Assembly: GCA_031265685.1 (NCBI GenBank) | Contig: JAISCI010000118.1 | Span: 1 to 41,556, forward strand | Reading direction: 5' to 3' | DNA from: Clostridiales bacterium | GTDB taxonomy: Bacteria > Bacillota > Clostridia > Lachnospirales > WRAX01 | Length of the DNA stretch: 41,556 nucleotides | Shown here: positions 1 to 8,834 of the stretch, one piece after another | Position numbering within the stretch: the first letter of the stretch is position 1 | How the letters are laid out: every line of letters starts with the position of its first letter | Translations under genes and position numbers: made by a program | The notes under the pieces: generated by a model | Databases searched by the model: none | What the model was told of the DNA's origin: nothing | Seen by the model: only the letters and a program-made list of their open reading frames with translations

Positions 1-47
1 ACTCGTTGTATTGAGTTATTATAGCTCTTTTGGGAGGCCATTGACCA

Positions 48-111
48 GTTCCGCTGGTGGGTTTTTCAATTATATCTCCGTTGCTTTTTGGTTGGGTTTT
101 AGTCTAGCATA
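48..111. repeat. IS21-like/MITE end fragment
   Basis: ttccgctggtgggtttttcaattatatctccgttgctttttggttgggtttt...catatacaac aligns by eye to the right end of the 20855-21074 inverted-repeat element (ttcggctggcggggtttttaattatattgggtgatggatttttcagttgacatatacaac). Confidence 0.45.
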
Positions 112-153
112 TACAACCAAATAACACTAACTGACAGCAAGTGAAAAAAGCGA

Positions 154-270
154 TGTATTTATTGATCAAAAAATCCACCGCCCAATACAATTTAAATCCG
201 TTATCATTTTTGCAAAGACCGCTTAGTTAAGCGACTCGTTTTAATGGTGGCGGATTTTTATTTCATATTG
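154..270 (+). repeat. Near-identical ~115-bp repeat, copy 1 (second copy at window end)
   Basis: tgtatttattgatcaaaaaatccaccgcccaatac[a]atttaaatccg...ggtggcggatttttatttcatat; matches 41442-41556 with about 2 SNPs and a T-run length difference; contains inverted aaaaatccaccgcc / ggtggcggattttt and an inner CGCTTAGTTAAGCG palindrome. Confidence 0.9.
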
Positions 271-316
271 GGTGGCCGATTTTTCGCTTGACATTTACAC
301 GTATTTTTTCAGCTTG

Positions 317-372
317 GAATTTTGCTTGGCGAATTTCGCGTGGTTCAAGCGAACTTCCTTCCCGCAAAATTC
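317..372. repeat. Nested palindromic element (27-mer inside another)
   Basis: Inner 331-357 GAATTTCGCGTGGTTCAAGCGAACTTC lies between outer arms GAATTTTGC (317-325) and GCAAAATTC (364-372). Confidence 0.8.
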
Positions 373-661
373 TGTCACGCAAAAATACTTCGAATCCGCG
401 AAAATTCGTCGGCCTTTTTTAATTACTGGAATTGCCGCTAGGCGGACAGGGCAAGCGGCGTTTTTTATCGTCGGAAATCGGCTCGCCCGGACCCCGTTTT
501 TTTGAGAAATTCGAGGGGATTTTTTCACTCAAAATCGAAGCATTTTTCTCCGGAAGCTAAAAATATATTAGATGAAGAAACAGTTTATGCAAGTTCCGCA
601 ATCGCACATTTTTGTAACAATTCCGTGTAAATTATTTGGCTAAATAATGGCGTGTTTACTA

Positions 662-721
662 GATAAAATATTGTGGAAGTGAAAAACTAATTGTATAGTC
701 ACTTCCGCGATATTTTGTATC
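662..721. repeat. Imperfect palindromic repeat R1, copy 1
   Basis: AAAATATTGTGGAAGTGA (665-682) pairs with TCACTTCCGCGATATTTT (699-716); related sequence at 1703-1763. Confidence 0.7.
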
Positions 722-1154
722 CTAGAAGCGTCTCGATTCCATTGGTATATGTGTTAACAATTCATCAATATTTTAAGTTAAAAAACAAAATGGCGCTATT
801 GCGCCGTTTGACGGCGTTTGTAAACTTCTCCTAAACTTTTTTGGCCAAAGTTAAACTTTCTAAACTCCGAAATTTACAAAGCCCTCCAAAGAGTCGATCC
901 AAGTAAAATGTATAAAAATACGCTTTATACGCCGTCGCTGTATATCAGAAAATGTCCGCCAATCGAGTTTGAGAATGGCTGTATTGCGAGATTATTCGGG
1001 ATTCTTCGCTTTTTTCACTTTCCGTTAGTTTGCGTTCTTTGGGACGTTTTACAAGCGCACATCGAAGCCGCCGTAATCGCTTCGGTGCGGGCATACGCCG
1101 CCGCGCTGATCGACCGACAGAAGATGAATTTGGCGCTGATTGAGCGCGGGAAAG

Positions 1155-1397
1155 TCACGGCGGGCGATCTTCCGGCGAAAGACCGGCAAACTCGCGCTCG
1201 GCGGCGAACAGCCTGTTGCAGTAATCAAGACCTTTCGCCGACGCCGAACTCACCCGCTCCGCTTCCGCCACCGCGCTCTTGGCCTCGTCGAATTTCCGCC
1301 GCCCCAATTGTTCCGGGGTTCTCCTGATGCCCCATTTCATGCCAAGTACGCCGTAATGGTACAGCTCCAATCTATGACTGTAATTATACGTCCACAT
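1155..1397 (-). pseudogene. Phage structural-protein-like fragment
   Basis: Protein contains YHYGVLGMKWGIRRTPEQLG, resembling the YHxGVxGMKWGVRR motif common in Firmicutes phage structural proteins; short and isolated. Confidence 0.4.
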
Positions 1398-1443
1398 AGC
1401 GCGGTTGTCAACACATCTCTTGTGCTGTTTACGTTTCGCCGCT

Positions 1444-1472
1444 TGCCGTCTGCGAAAGAGCGTGGTATACTT
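1444..1472 (+). promoter_or_regulatory. Putative sigma-A promoter
   Basis: TTGCCG - 17 nt - TATACT upstream of a GGAAGGAGGG SD-like sequence. Confidence 0.5.
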
Positions 1473-1506
1473 TAGGCATTACATAGGGAAGGAGGGATCG
1501 CCATGG

Positions 1507-1686
1507 ATGAGCGATTGCAAAAAAACGGTCAGCGATGAAATACTGGCAACCGTTAACGAGCAGAGCCAAGAGACTAATAACAGTCCAATTCGGCGAATAG
1601 TAAAGGTTATTTCCACAATTCTGGTAGGAATACAGGTATTCCTTTCGTTTTGTACCGCCCCCCAATTCTATGAATTATTTGCCTGA
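1507..1686 (+). CDS. Small hypothetical protein with C-terminal hydrophobic segment
   Basis: 59-aa ORF MSDCKKTVSDEILATVNEQ...RIVKVISTILVGIQVFLSFCTAPQFYELFA, preceded by promoter-like and SD-like sequence. Confidence 0.4.
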   Translation: MSDCKKTVSDEILATVNEQSQETNNSPIRRIVKVISTILVGIQVFLSFCTAPQFYELFA

Positions 1687-1702
1687 AAACGCTGTATTAC
1701 TG

Positions 1703-1763
1703 AATAAAATGTTACAGAAGCAAAGATCAATTCTACATGGTAACTTCCGCAATATTTTGCATC
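1703..1763. repeat. Imperfect palindromic repeat R1, copy 2
   Basis: aataaaatgttacagaagcaaagatcaattctacatggtaacttccgcaatattttgcatc; same layout as 662-721. Confidence 0.65.
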
Positions 1764-1794
1764 TCGGGAATTCTCTGATTTGATGGATGTTCCG

Positions 1795-2451
1795 TTACGG
1801 CTGTGAATTTGTTTTCCTTGGCGGCTTACAGCTTTCAGCGGTAACTATTTCGACGTTACCGCTGTCAACGGTTACGGCTTGATTATTACTGATCGGACGC
1901 AAATCCAGCATATCCGAGTACTCGGATATAATCTTGGCGGCGGGTTTCTTAAACGGAAAATTTGCGCAATGCGGAACTATACAGAAATCTACGACGGACA
2001 ACCCCGCGAAATCGCCGTTCAGATCTGGAGCGGCGGCGGGTTCGTCCATATATTTCAGATACTCGATGTTTCGCGAAACTACGACGGAACCGGCCGAGGA
2101 CCCGATGTACGGCTTTCCGCTGTTTATGTGTTCGGCAATCAATTTGTCCGCGCCGGAGCGTCTAAGCTCCTGCAGCAGAAAAAACGTATTCCCTCCCGCG
2201 ACGAACACGTAGTCTGCATTGGATATTTTATCGGCGATCTCATCGCGGGACGCGCTCGAAACTTCCAATTCGTTAACAATCAGACCGAGTTTCCGCAACG
2301 CTTTCAAATCCGCTCCCACGAAAAACGTCATCTTCTCGCGCAGGCTGGCGGTTGGTATGAATACGGCTTTTTTGCCCGAACATCCGCCGGCAAAATACGG
2401 AAACAGTTTTGCCGCGCCCGCGAAGTACGACGATAGAAAGAGTTTTTTCAT
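1795..2451 (-). CDS. Peptidase E-like (S51) / type 1 glutamine amidotransferase-like protein
   Basis: Contains VFVAGGNTFFLLQELRRSG and GSSAGSVVVS, typical of peptidase S51. Confidence 0.75.
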   Translation of the reverse strand: MKKLFLSSYFAGAAKLFPYFAGGCSGKKAVFIPTASLREKMTFFVGADLKALRKLGLIVNELEVSSASRDEIADKISNADYVFVAGGNTFFLLQELRRSGADKLIAEHINSGKPYIGSSAGSVVVSRNIEYLKYMDEPAAAPDLNGDFAGLSVVDFCIVPHCANFPFKKPAAKIISEYSDMLDLRPISNNQAVTVDSGNVEIVTAESCKPPRKTNSQP

Positions 2452-2532
2452 ATGGACACATCCTTTATTTTTCAGTTTGGGTCGCGGTAAGCTATGACTG
2501 ATATTGTTTCATTTATGAAACAGTATCGGGTT

Positions 2533-3681
2533 TCAGACCTCACCGAGCCGCCGAAGTCCCTCCAGCAGCACTGATCGCGGGCACGCGGCGTTAACGCGCT
2601 GGAACCCCTCGCCCTCCGCGCCGAACATAGTCCCGCTGTCAAGCCAAAGCCCGGCGGCTGTCACACGGCGGTCCAGCTCGGCTTGCGTCAGACCGTAGGC
2701 GGAGAAGTCCAGCCAGAGCAGGTACGTCCCCTCCGGTTCGATCAGCGTTACCTTCGGGAGACATTCCGCGATGAAATACCGCGCGGCCCGGATGTTGCCT
2801 TCCAGGTAGGCTTTCAGCTCCGCGAGCCACGGCCCGCCCTTTTCGTAGGCGCTCAGGGCGGCGCGGAGACCGACCGTGTTCAGCTGGCTGTATCCCGCGC
2901 TCGCCGTCTCGTCGCGGAACCTCCGGCGCAGCGACGCGTTTTCAATAAAGACGTTCGAGACTTGCAGTCCGGCGAGGTTGAACGTCTTGCTCGGCGCCGT
3001 GGCGATGAACGCGTCCTTACTGAGCGCGGCGTAGCAGACATGCTCGCGGCCGCCCCAGACGAAGTCGCAGTGGATCTCGTCCGACAGCACGAGGATGCCG
3101 TTTTTCGCGCAGATGTCACGCAAACGGATCAGTTCGCCGCGCGTCCACACCCTGCCCACCGGGTTATGCGGATTGCAGAGGATAAACGCCTTAACGGCGT
3201 TTTCGGACGCTTTGCGCTCGAAGTCGTCAAAGTCGATAGTATACGCTCCATCCGTCCGCGTCAGCGGGTTAGTCGCCAGCGTTCGCCCATTGCGTCGCAC
3301 AATGTCATAAAATGGGTAGTAGACAGGAGTCTGGATGAGTACCGCGTCGCCCGGAGCGGTAAAAGCGCGGACGGCCTGGGCCAGCGCGAAAACCACGCCC
3401 GGCGCCTTGACGATAGCCTCCCGGGGCGGGCGGTAGCCGTACCGCCCGCCGAACCACTCCGCTACGGCGTCATAATACGGCGCCTTCGGTTCGGTGTATC
3501 CAAATATACCGTGCGCGGCGGTTTCGGCGATGTCCGCCAGTACTTCGGGCGGCGCTGGGAAATCCATGTCCGCCACCCACATCGGCAGCAGGCCGGGCGG
3601 CATACCGCGCTCCGCCGCGAAGTCGTATTTCAGGCTGTCGGTGCCGCGCCTCGGCACTATCCTGTCGAAATCATAGCTCAT
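2533..3681 (-). CDS. MalY/PatB-type PLP-dependent aminotransferase (putative cystathionine beta-lyase)
   Basis: MWVADMDFPAPPEV, NPHNPVGRVWTRGEL, SDEIHCDFVWGG, TAPSKTFNLAGLQVSN motifs. Confidence 0.9.
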   Translation of the reverse strand: MSYDFDRIVPRRGTDSLKYDFAAERGMPPGLLPMWVADMDFPAPPEVLADIAETAAHGIFGYTEPKAPYYDAVAEWFGGRYGYRPPREAIVKAPGVVFALAQAVRAFTAPGDAVLIQTPVYYPFYDIVRRNGRTLATNPLTRTDGAYTIDFDDFERKASENAVKAFILCNPHNPVGRVWTRGELIRLRDICAKNGILVLSDEIHCDFVWGGREHVCYAALSKDAFIATAPSKTFNLAGLQVSNVFIENASLRRRFRDETASAGYSQLNTVGLRAALSAYEKGGPWLAELKAYLEGNIRAARYFIAECLPKVTLIEPEGTYLLWLDFSAYGLTQAELDRRVTAAGLWLDSGTMFGAEGEGFQRVNAACPRSVLLEGLRRLGEV

Positions 3682-4808
3682 TTAAGCGCCCCCGCCAGAT
3701 CCTCAATAATATCGTCCGCCGCCTCGATTCCGACGGACAAGCGCAGCAGCCGGTCGGTTATACCCCGCGCGGCGCGCTCGGCCTCCGGAACGTCGGCGTG
3801 CGTCTGGGTCGCGGGATAGGTTATCAGCGTCTCCGTCCCGCCAAGGCTTTCGGCGAAAAGAATCAGTTTGGCGCGGCTGAGCGCCGCCCGCGCCGTTTCG
3901 GCGGAATCGACCGTGAACGAGATCATCGAGCCGAAGCCGCGCCCCTGACGCTTCGACAGCTCATGCGCGGGATGTTCCGCCAGGCCGAGGTACCGGACGA
4001 TCTCCACCCTCGGGAGGCGGCGGAGCCATAGGGCGACCGCGAGAGCGTTTGCCTGTGCCTTCTCCATACGGACGGCCAGAGTCTTGACGCCGCGCGCGAC
4101 GAGGAACGCGTCGAACGGAGCCAAAACGCCGCCGGTCGTCCTCTGGATAAAACGCAGCCGCTCGGCCAGTTCGGCGGTCTTTGGCACGAGGAATCCCGCC
4201 AGCGTGTCGTTATGTCCGGCGAGGTACTTCGTGGCGCTGTGTATTACTATGTCCGCGCCGAGCGCGAGCGGATTGAGGAAATACGGCGTAAGGAAAGTGT
4301 TGTCCACGGCGAGGATAACCCCGTCCGGCAGCAACGCCCGAACGGCGGCTACGTCCGTGACATTAAGCATCGGATTCGTCGGCGTCTCAATGAAGACGGC
4401 TTTCGTCCGTTCCGTCAGCGCCGCCGCGACGTTCCGGGCTTCCGTCCCGTCAACATACGTAACCGAAACGCCGTTCTTTCGGGCGACGTACTCGAAAAGG
4501 CGGATCGATCCGCCGTACAGATCGTTTGACGCTATGATACCGTCGCCGGGCGCGAAAAGCTCGGCGAAAGCGGATATGGCCGCCATGCCGCTGGCAAAGC
4601 CCAGCGCGTCCGCTCCGCTCTCGAGCGCCGCCATGATTTTTTCGGCGTGTTCGCGCGTGGGGTTCTGAAGCCGCGAGTAGTCGTATCCGGCTCCGTCCCC
4701 AAGGCCGTCCCGCGCGAAGGTGGACGACTGGTAGATAGGCGCGGCCACGGCGCCGGTGGTGTGCGTCGCGTCGCGCGCCGCGTGGACGCAGGTTGTTTCG
4801 AGTCGCAT
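3678..4808 (-). CDS. Cys/Met metabolism PLP-dependent enzyme (cystathionine gamma-synthase/lyase family)
   Basis: YSRLQNPTREHAEKIMAALE, GLAFSSGMA-like SGMAAISA, VDNTFLTPYFLNPLALGADIVIHSATKYLAGHND. Confidence 0.92.
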   Translation of the reverse strand: MRLETTCVHAARDATHTTGAVAAPIYQSSTFARDGLGDGAGYDYSRLQNPTREHAEKIMAALESGADALGFASGMAAISAFAELFAPGDGIIASNDLYGGSIRLFEYVARKNGVSVTYVDGTEARNVAAALTERTKAVFIETPTNPMLNVTDVAAVRALLPDGVILAVDNTFLTPYFLNPLALGADIVIHSATKYLAGHNDTLAGFLVPKTAELAERLRFIQRTTGGVLAPFDAFLVARGVKTLAVRMEKAQANALAVALWLRRLPRVEIVRYLGLAEHPAHELSKRQGRGFGSMISFTVDSAETARAALSRAKLILFAESLGGTETLITYPATQTHADVPEAERAARGITDRLLRLSVGIEAADDIIEDLAGALK

Positions 4809-4920
4809 GGCGGAATCCCCTTAATTCTGAAACAATATGACATATATGAATTATATAATTCGCGCGCGCGGGTGTCAAGACGGAATTTCACGCGGACAAG
4901 ACGAGCGCCCGTTTTTCTTC

Positions 4921-4949
4921 TTGACATACCGCCCCGTTGGTTGTAACAT
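4921..4949 (+). promoter_or_regulatory. Putative sigma-A promoter
   Basis: TTGACA - 17 nt - TAACAT upstream of the MORN-repeat gene. Confidence 0.55.
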
Positions 4950-4985
4950 AAAAGCAGATGTTCTCGTGGATGAAAGGTGATCATA

Positions 4986-6359
4986 ATGAAGAAACTGATC
5001 GTCGGCGCGGCGGTGTCCGCGGTTATAGCCCTCTCGGCTTTGGGGACGGCGTTTGCCGCCGACCCGCTCGAGGCGAGGTATCCCGGGGCGGGTTCCGTGC
5101 GCGTCATAGCGGGATGGGCGGGGATTTACGCCGACGGGGAAGCGGCGCTCATATCCGCGCCGGTATATCTTAATGAGGAAGGCGCGCTGATGGTGCCGAT
5201 CCAGCCCGTGGCGGACGCCTTCGGCGGATACACGGTCTGGAGGGACGCCGACCGGACCGTTCTGGTCGTCTCCGCGGACGGCAAGTCCGTTGTTTTCAAT
5301 AGTACGGATTACGTTATCGACGGCGGACGCGCCTACGCCGAGAGCGCCGCTTTCGCGCGGATCATGGGACTGGCGTACCGCTTTGTTAAGCAGCCGGATT
5401 TGACGGCGGCTGTGTTCGACCTGCCCGACGACGTGCTCTACGGGCGCGGCGCCAAGTCCGTATCAATAACGGCGGACGTGCCCGGGCTTATCGCGGACGG
5501 CGTGACTTATTCGTCATACGGGACGGCGTTCGTCGGAGGGGACGGACGGCTTATGCTTCCGCTTCGCGGCGCGGCGATGGCGGTGGGCGTGCCGCCGGAC
5601 AGGATCACGTGGAGCGATTACGAAAAGAAGGCGATAATACAAGGCCCCGGCACCGCGGTCATGGAGTTCGCGGGGGAGGACGGCTCCGTCCTCATCGACG
5701 GGCGGATCTACACCCCCTGCGACGAGTTCGCGAAGAGCATGTACCTCGTGCCCGAGCTGTCGGACGACGGACGGACGGTTCGACTCAGCGCCACCGTCTA
5801 CACGCCGTTTCCCGGAAGATACGAGGGCGCGCGCGACGAAAACGGCTTCCCCCACGGCGACGTGGGCCGGTACGAGTTCCTCAACGGCGACGTTTATGTG
5901 GGCGGTTTTCTGCACGGGCTGATGTCCGGCAAGGGCAAGCTGTATTACGCCGGCGGCGCCGTCTACGAAGGAGACTTCTCGGACGGCACGTTCAACGGCA
6001 AGGGCGCCATCGCGTACAGCGGCGGCAGCCTGTATGTCGGCGATTTCAAGGACGGCCAGATCTTTGGGGAAGGGAAGTTCACATACGTCGCCGGCGGTCA
6101 GGCGTTCACATACGAAGGCCGTATGGAGAACGGTATCGCCACGGGATGGGGTGCGCTGACGTCGTCCGCCGGAAAGTACGAGGGTCTTTTCGCCAACAGC
6201 ATGGCCGAGGACGAAAACGGCAAATATACCTACGCCAACGGCGACATATACGTCGGCGGCTTTGCGGCCGACAAGCGCGAGGGCGCCGGGACGTACACCT
6301 ACAAGAGGACGGGCAGAGTGGTAAAAGGCGTCTGGCGCAACGACGTTCAGGTTCAATGA
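4986..6359 (+). CDS. Secreted protein: copper amine oxidase N-terminal-like (stalk) domain plus C-terminal MORN repeats
   Basis: Signal peptide MKKLIVGAAVSAVIALSALGTAFA; N-terminal part with stalk-like periodicity; C-terminal YEGxxxxGxxxGxGxxxYxxGxxYxGxF repeats. Confidence 0.8.
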   Translation: MKKLIVGAAVSAVIALSALGTAFAADPLEARYPGAGSVRVIAGWAGIYADGEAALISAPVYLNEEGALMVPIQPVADAFGGYTVWRDADRTVLVVSADGKSVVFNSTDYVIDGGRAYAESAAFARIMGLAYRFVKQPDLTAAVFDLPDDVLYGRGAKSVSITADVPGLIADGVTYSSYGTAFVGGDGRLMLPLRGAAMAVGVPPDRITWSDYEKKAIIQGPGTAVMEFAGEDGSVLIDGRIYTPCDEFAKSMYLVPELSDDGRTVRLSATVYTPFPGRYEGARDENGFPHGDVGRYEFLNGDVYVGGFLHGLMSGKGKLYYAGGAVYEGDFSDGTFNGKGAIAYSGGSLYVGDFKDGQIFGEGKFTYVAGGQAFTYEGRMENGIATGWGALTSSAGKYEGLFANSMAEDENGKYTYANGDIYVGGFAADKREGAGTYTYKRTGRVVKGVWRNDVQVQ

Positions 6360-6646
6360 CCGGGGGCGGGGGCGTGTCCAAACACAAAGAGACTGTCCGG
6401 CTTAACTATCCTCTGGCCACGGCGCTGTCGGCGTTGGTCTGCGCGGCGGGAGCCGCCGCGGCTCTGACCGTTCAGATCGTTCGGCTCGCCGACTGGCTGA
6501 AGGACAAAAAAGACAGGGCGGCAGCCGTCAAAGACGGGTACGTCAAAACCGTCGGAGCGCTGAAACTGGCCGGCGCCGCGCTTGGGTTTATCAAGAGGGA
6601 CAAAGGCGGGAAAAAGCCGGGGAAACCGCTCGGCTACCGCTTCTGA
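6356..6646 (+). CDS. Small hypothetical membrane-anchored protein
   Basis: Starts with ATGA overlap to the upstream stop; MTGGGGVSKHKETVRLNYPLATALSALVCAAGAAAALTVQIVRLADWLKDKKD... Confidence 0.5.
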   Translation: MTGGGGVSKHKETVRLNYPLATALSALVCAAGAAAALTVQIVRLADWLKDKKDRAAAVKDGYVKTVGALKLAGAALGFIKRDKGGKKPGKPLGYRF

Positions 6647-6658
6647 AGGAGTAACGCG

Positions 6659-7684
6659 TTGCGGACGTCCGATTTTATGTACAACTTACCGCCGGAACTG
6701 ATCGCCCAGTCTCCGCTAGCCGACCGCGCCGCGTCGCGCCTGATGGCCGTCGATCGATCGTCCGGCGGCGTACGGCATCTGGCCTTCCGGGATGTCCCGT
6801 CGCTGCTCGCGCCCGGCGACTGCCTTGTCCTCAACGAGACGAAGGTGATCCCCGCGAGGCTCGTCGGCGCGCGCGAGGGCACGGGCGGGGCGGTCGAGCT
6901 GCTCCTGCTGCGCAGGATATCGCGGGACGCGTGGGAAGCGCTCGCTCGCCCCGGCAGGTACGCGCGTCCGGGTATGCGGGCGGTGTTCGGAGGTGGTCGG
7001 CTCACGTCCGAGATCGTGTCCGTCGGGGAAAGCGGCGCCCGGATCGTGCGGTTCGAGTATGCCGGCGTCTTTGAGGAAATTCTGGCCGAACTGGGAGAAA
7101 TGCCCCTGCCGCCGTATATAAAGGAAAAGCTGGCCGACAGCTCCCGATATCAGACGGTCTACGCGAAAAACGACGGTTCGGCCGCCGCCCCCACCGCCGG
7201 ACTGCATTTTACGCCGGAACTGCTGGCCGAGATCGCCGCGAGCGGAGTCACGATAGCGAAAGTGACGTTGCACGTGGGGTTGGGCACGTTCCGTCCGGTG
7301 AAGGTATCCGACCCCGCCGCTCACAAGATGCACGAAGAGCGCTTCTTTATCGGGGAGGCTGCCGCCCGCGCGATAAACTCCGCCAGAGCCTCCGGCGGGC
7401 GCGCGGCGGCCTGCGGCACTACGGTGGTTCGCGCGCTGGAATCCGCCGCCGGAGCGGATGGCGTCATTCGCGCGGCGGACGGTTCGACCGATATTTTCAT
7501 CAGACCGGGGTACCAGTTTAAGGCCGTGGACGCTATGATAACAAATTTCCACCTGCCCGGCTCGACGTTGATTATGCTGGTGTCGGCTTTTTTGGGGCGC
7601 GAGCAAACCCTCGCAACTTACGCCGAGGCCGCCGCGAAACGCTATCGGTTCTTCTCGTTTGGGGACGCGATGTTTATCGGCTGA
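6659..7684 (+). CDS. queA: S-adenosylmethionine:tRNA ribosyltransferase-isomerase
   Basis: Full-length QueA-like: FMYNLPPELIAQSPLADRAASRLM, AAPTAGLHFTPELL, TNFHLPGSTLIMLVSAF. Confidence 0.97.
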   Translation: MRTSDFMYNLPPELIAQSPLADRAASRLMAVDRSSGGVRHLAFRDVPSLLAPGDCLVLNETKVIPARLVGAREGTGGAVELLLLRRISRDAWEALARPGRYARPGMRAVFGGGRLTSEIVSVGESGARIVRFEYAGVFEEILAELGEMPLPPYIKEKLADSSRYQTVYAKNDGSAAAPTAGLHFTPELLAEIAASGVTIAKVTLHVGLGTFRPVKVSDPAAHKMHEERFFIGEAAARAINSARASGGRAAACGTTVVRALESAAGADGVIRAADGSTDIFIRPGYQFKAVDAMITNFHLPGSTLIMLVSAFLGREQTLATYAEAAAKRYRFFSFGDAMFIG

Positions 7685-7846
7685 CGCTATCCCCGCTAAA
7701 ACTATCATCCGCGCGTCGTGACGCTGCTCGCGTTAGACCTGCCGTATATGAACGACTTCCGGCGCGTATTGTTACAAATAAGTTGTCGCGCTGATGGAAC
7801 GTCTTGCCGTCGATGTCTGTGCCGGAGCGCCGGCAAAATGCGATGC

Positions 7847-7869
7847 AAAATTCGCCCAAGCAAAATTCC
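7847..7869 (-). repeat. Partial palindromic-element fragment
   Basis: Minus strand GGAATTTTGCTTGGGCGAATTTTGC resembles the left half of the 317-372 nest (GGAATTTTGCTTGGCGAATTTCGC). Confidence 0.45.
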
Positions 7870-7871
7870 AA

Positions 7872-8046
7872 TGCCATGGCGGTTTGACAGCATATTGAAC
7901 AACAAGCTCGCAGTCGGTTTTGCCGAACGAAACGTATCTCAGTTCATCCAAAATCACGAGATGTTAGCGCTCAAAGCGGCGTCTGTACGACGTCAGCGTG
8001 CGCTGGTTCATCACCTCTTTAAGTTCGATAACGGATTCTCGCAGTC
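7872..8046 (-). pseudogene. IS21-family IstB-like ATPase remnant
   Basis: Minus-strand frames give HLVILDELRYVSFGKTDCEL and LLFNMLSNRH, resembling IstB, with a stop and a frameshift. Confidence 0.5.
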
Positions 8047-8050
8047 TTGG

Positions 8051-8162
8051 GATTTTGCGTGACAGAAGTTTGTATATCGCATTTTCGCTTGGATGAATTT
8101 CGCGTGATTCAAGCGAAATTCTGTCACGCAATAATGCGATGCGAAATTTCTACGCAAAATTC
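8051..8162. repeat. Four-deep nested palindromic element
   Basis: GATTTTGCGTGACA / GAAGTTTG / CGCATTTTCGCTTGGAT / inner 8095-8121 GAATTTCGCGTGATTCAAGCGAAATTC / TGTCACGCAATAATGCG / CGAAATTTC / TACGCAAAATTC. Confidence 0.8.
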
Positions 8163-8243
8163 GTTTTACGTCTTTCTAGCGCTCGGCGTGCCAATCCGGA
8201 TAACCTTCTCCTTGTTATTAATAAACCACAAAGTTTTCAATTC

Positions 8244-8520
8244 TTAAAATTTAGACGCTAATGTGGGGTCGTACTTGCTCCTGTAAAAATTGGCCAGATA
8301 TTTCTTTATCGGGAACCACGCGTCAAAGTAATTTTCGCGTGACAGAATTTTGCTTGGTCCAAGCAAACTTCGTCCATGTGAAAATTCATGGCGATGCGCC
8401 GCTCAAGTTGCCGGACAGCAGCGCCGTCAGGAAATCCGCGCGGTTCTGACCTGTGCCGAGCCTCATGGACCAGCGTTTCGGCGTTATCCCGTATGTACGT
8501 TGGTTGGCTTCAGCACCTAA
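8244..8520 (-). pseudogene. Unknown ORF interrupted by a nested palindromic element
   Basis: ...ANQRTYGITPKRWSMRLGTGQNRADFLTALLSGNLSGA [8329-8387 element] YFDAWFPIKKYLANFYRSKYDPTLASKF*. Confidence 0.4.
8329..8387. repeat. Two-deep nested palindromic element
   Basis: TAATTTTCGCGTGACA [8345-8371 GAATTTTGCTTGGTCCAAGCAAACTTC] GTCCATGTGAAAATTC. Confidence 0.85.
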
Positions 8521-8540
8521 TGAATTTTATATGCTAGCTA

Positions 8541-8726
8541 AAAACCAGCTCTATTTTCTACCCGATAATCGGCATCGTGATGTGATTGAAATCGGCCATG
8601 AATTTTCGCTTGACAGAAGTTTGCGTGCACCAAGCAAACTTCTGACAGGCGAAAATTCATGGCCGATTTCAATTATATTGCTAACCGATTTTTCGAGTAA
8701 TAAATACACCGAGTTCTTCCCAGTAT
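8541..8726. repeat. Long imperfect inverted repeat with a nested 27-mer at its centre
   Basis: Core ATTGAAATCGGCCATGAATTTTCGC...GCGAAAATTCATGGCCGATTTCAAT is perfect; similarity between arms continues outward (gtgtatttatta.tcgaaaaatcgg vs ctctattttctacccgataatcgg). Confidence 0.8.
8600..8658. repeat. Two-deep nested palindromic element
   Basis: GAATTTTCGC TTGACA [8616-8642 GAAGTTTGCGTGCACCAAGCAAACTTC] TGACAG GCGAAAATTC. Confidence 0.92.
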
Positions 8727-8834
8727 ATGACGGTTGCGGTTCAACCATGACTCCCGGCGCTTTGCCGGGCGGAACTCCCGCGCTCGCGCTCCAGTACGCC
8801 GCCGCGATTACGGCAATCCGCGTGATCGTCCATG

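Noticed and set aside
331-357. tRNA or tRNA-like T-arm
   Set aside because: The loop TGGTTCAA superficially resembles a T-arm GGTTCAA, but no acceptor, D or anticodon arms and no CCA are present.
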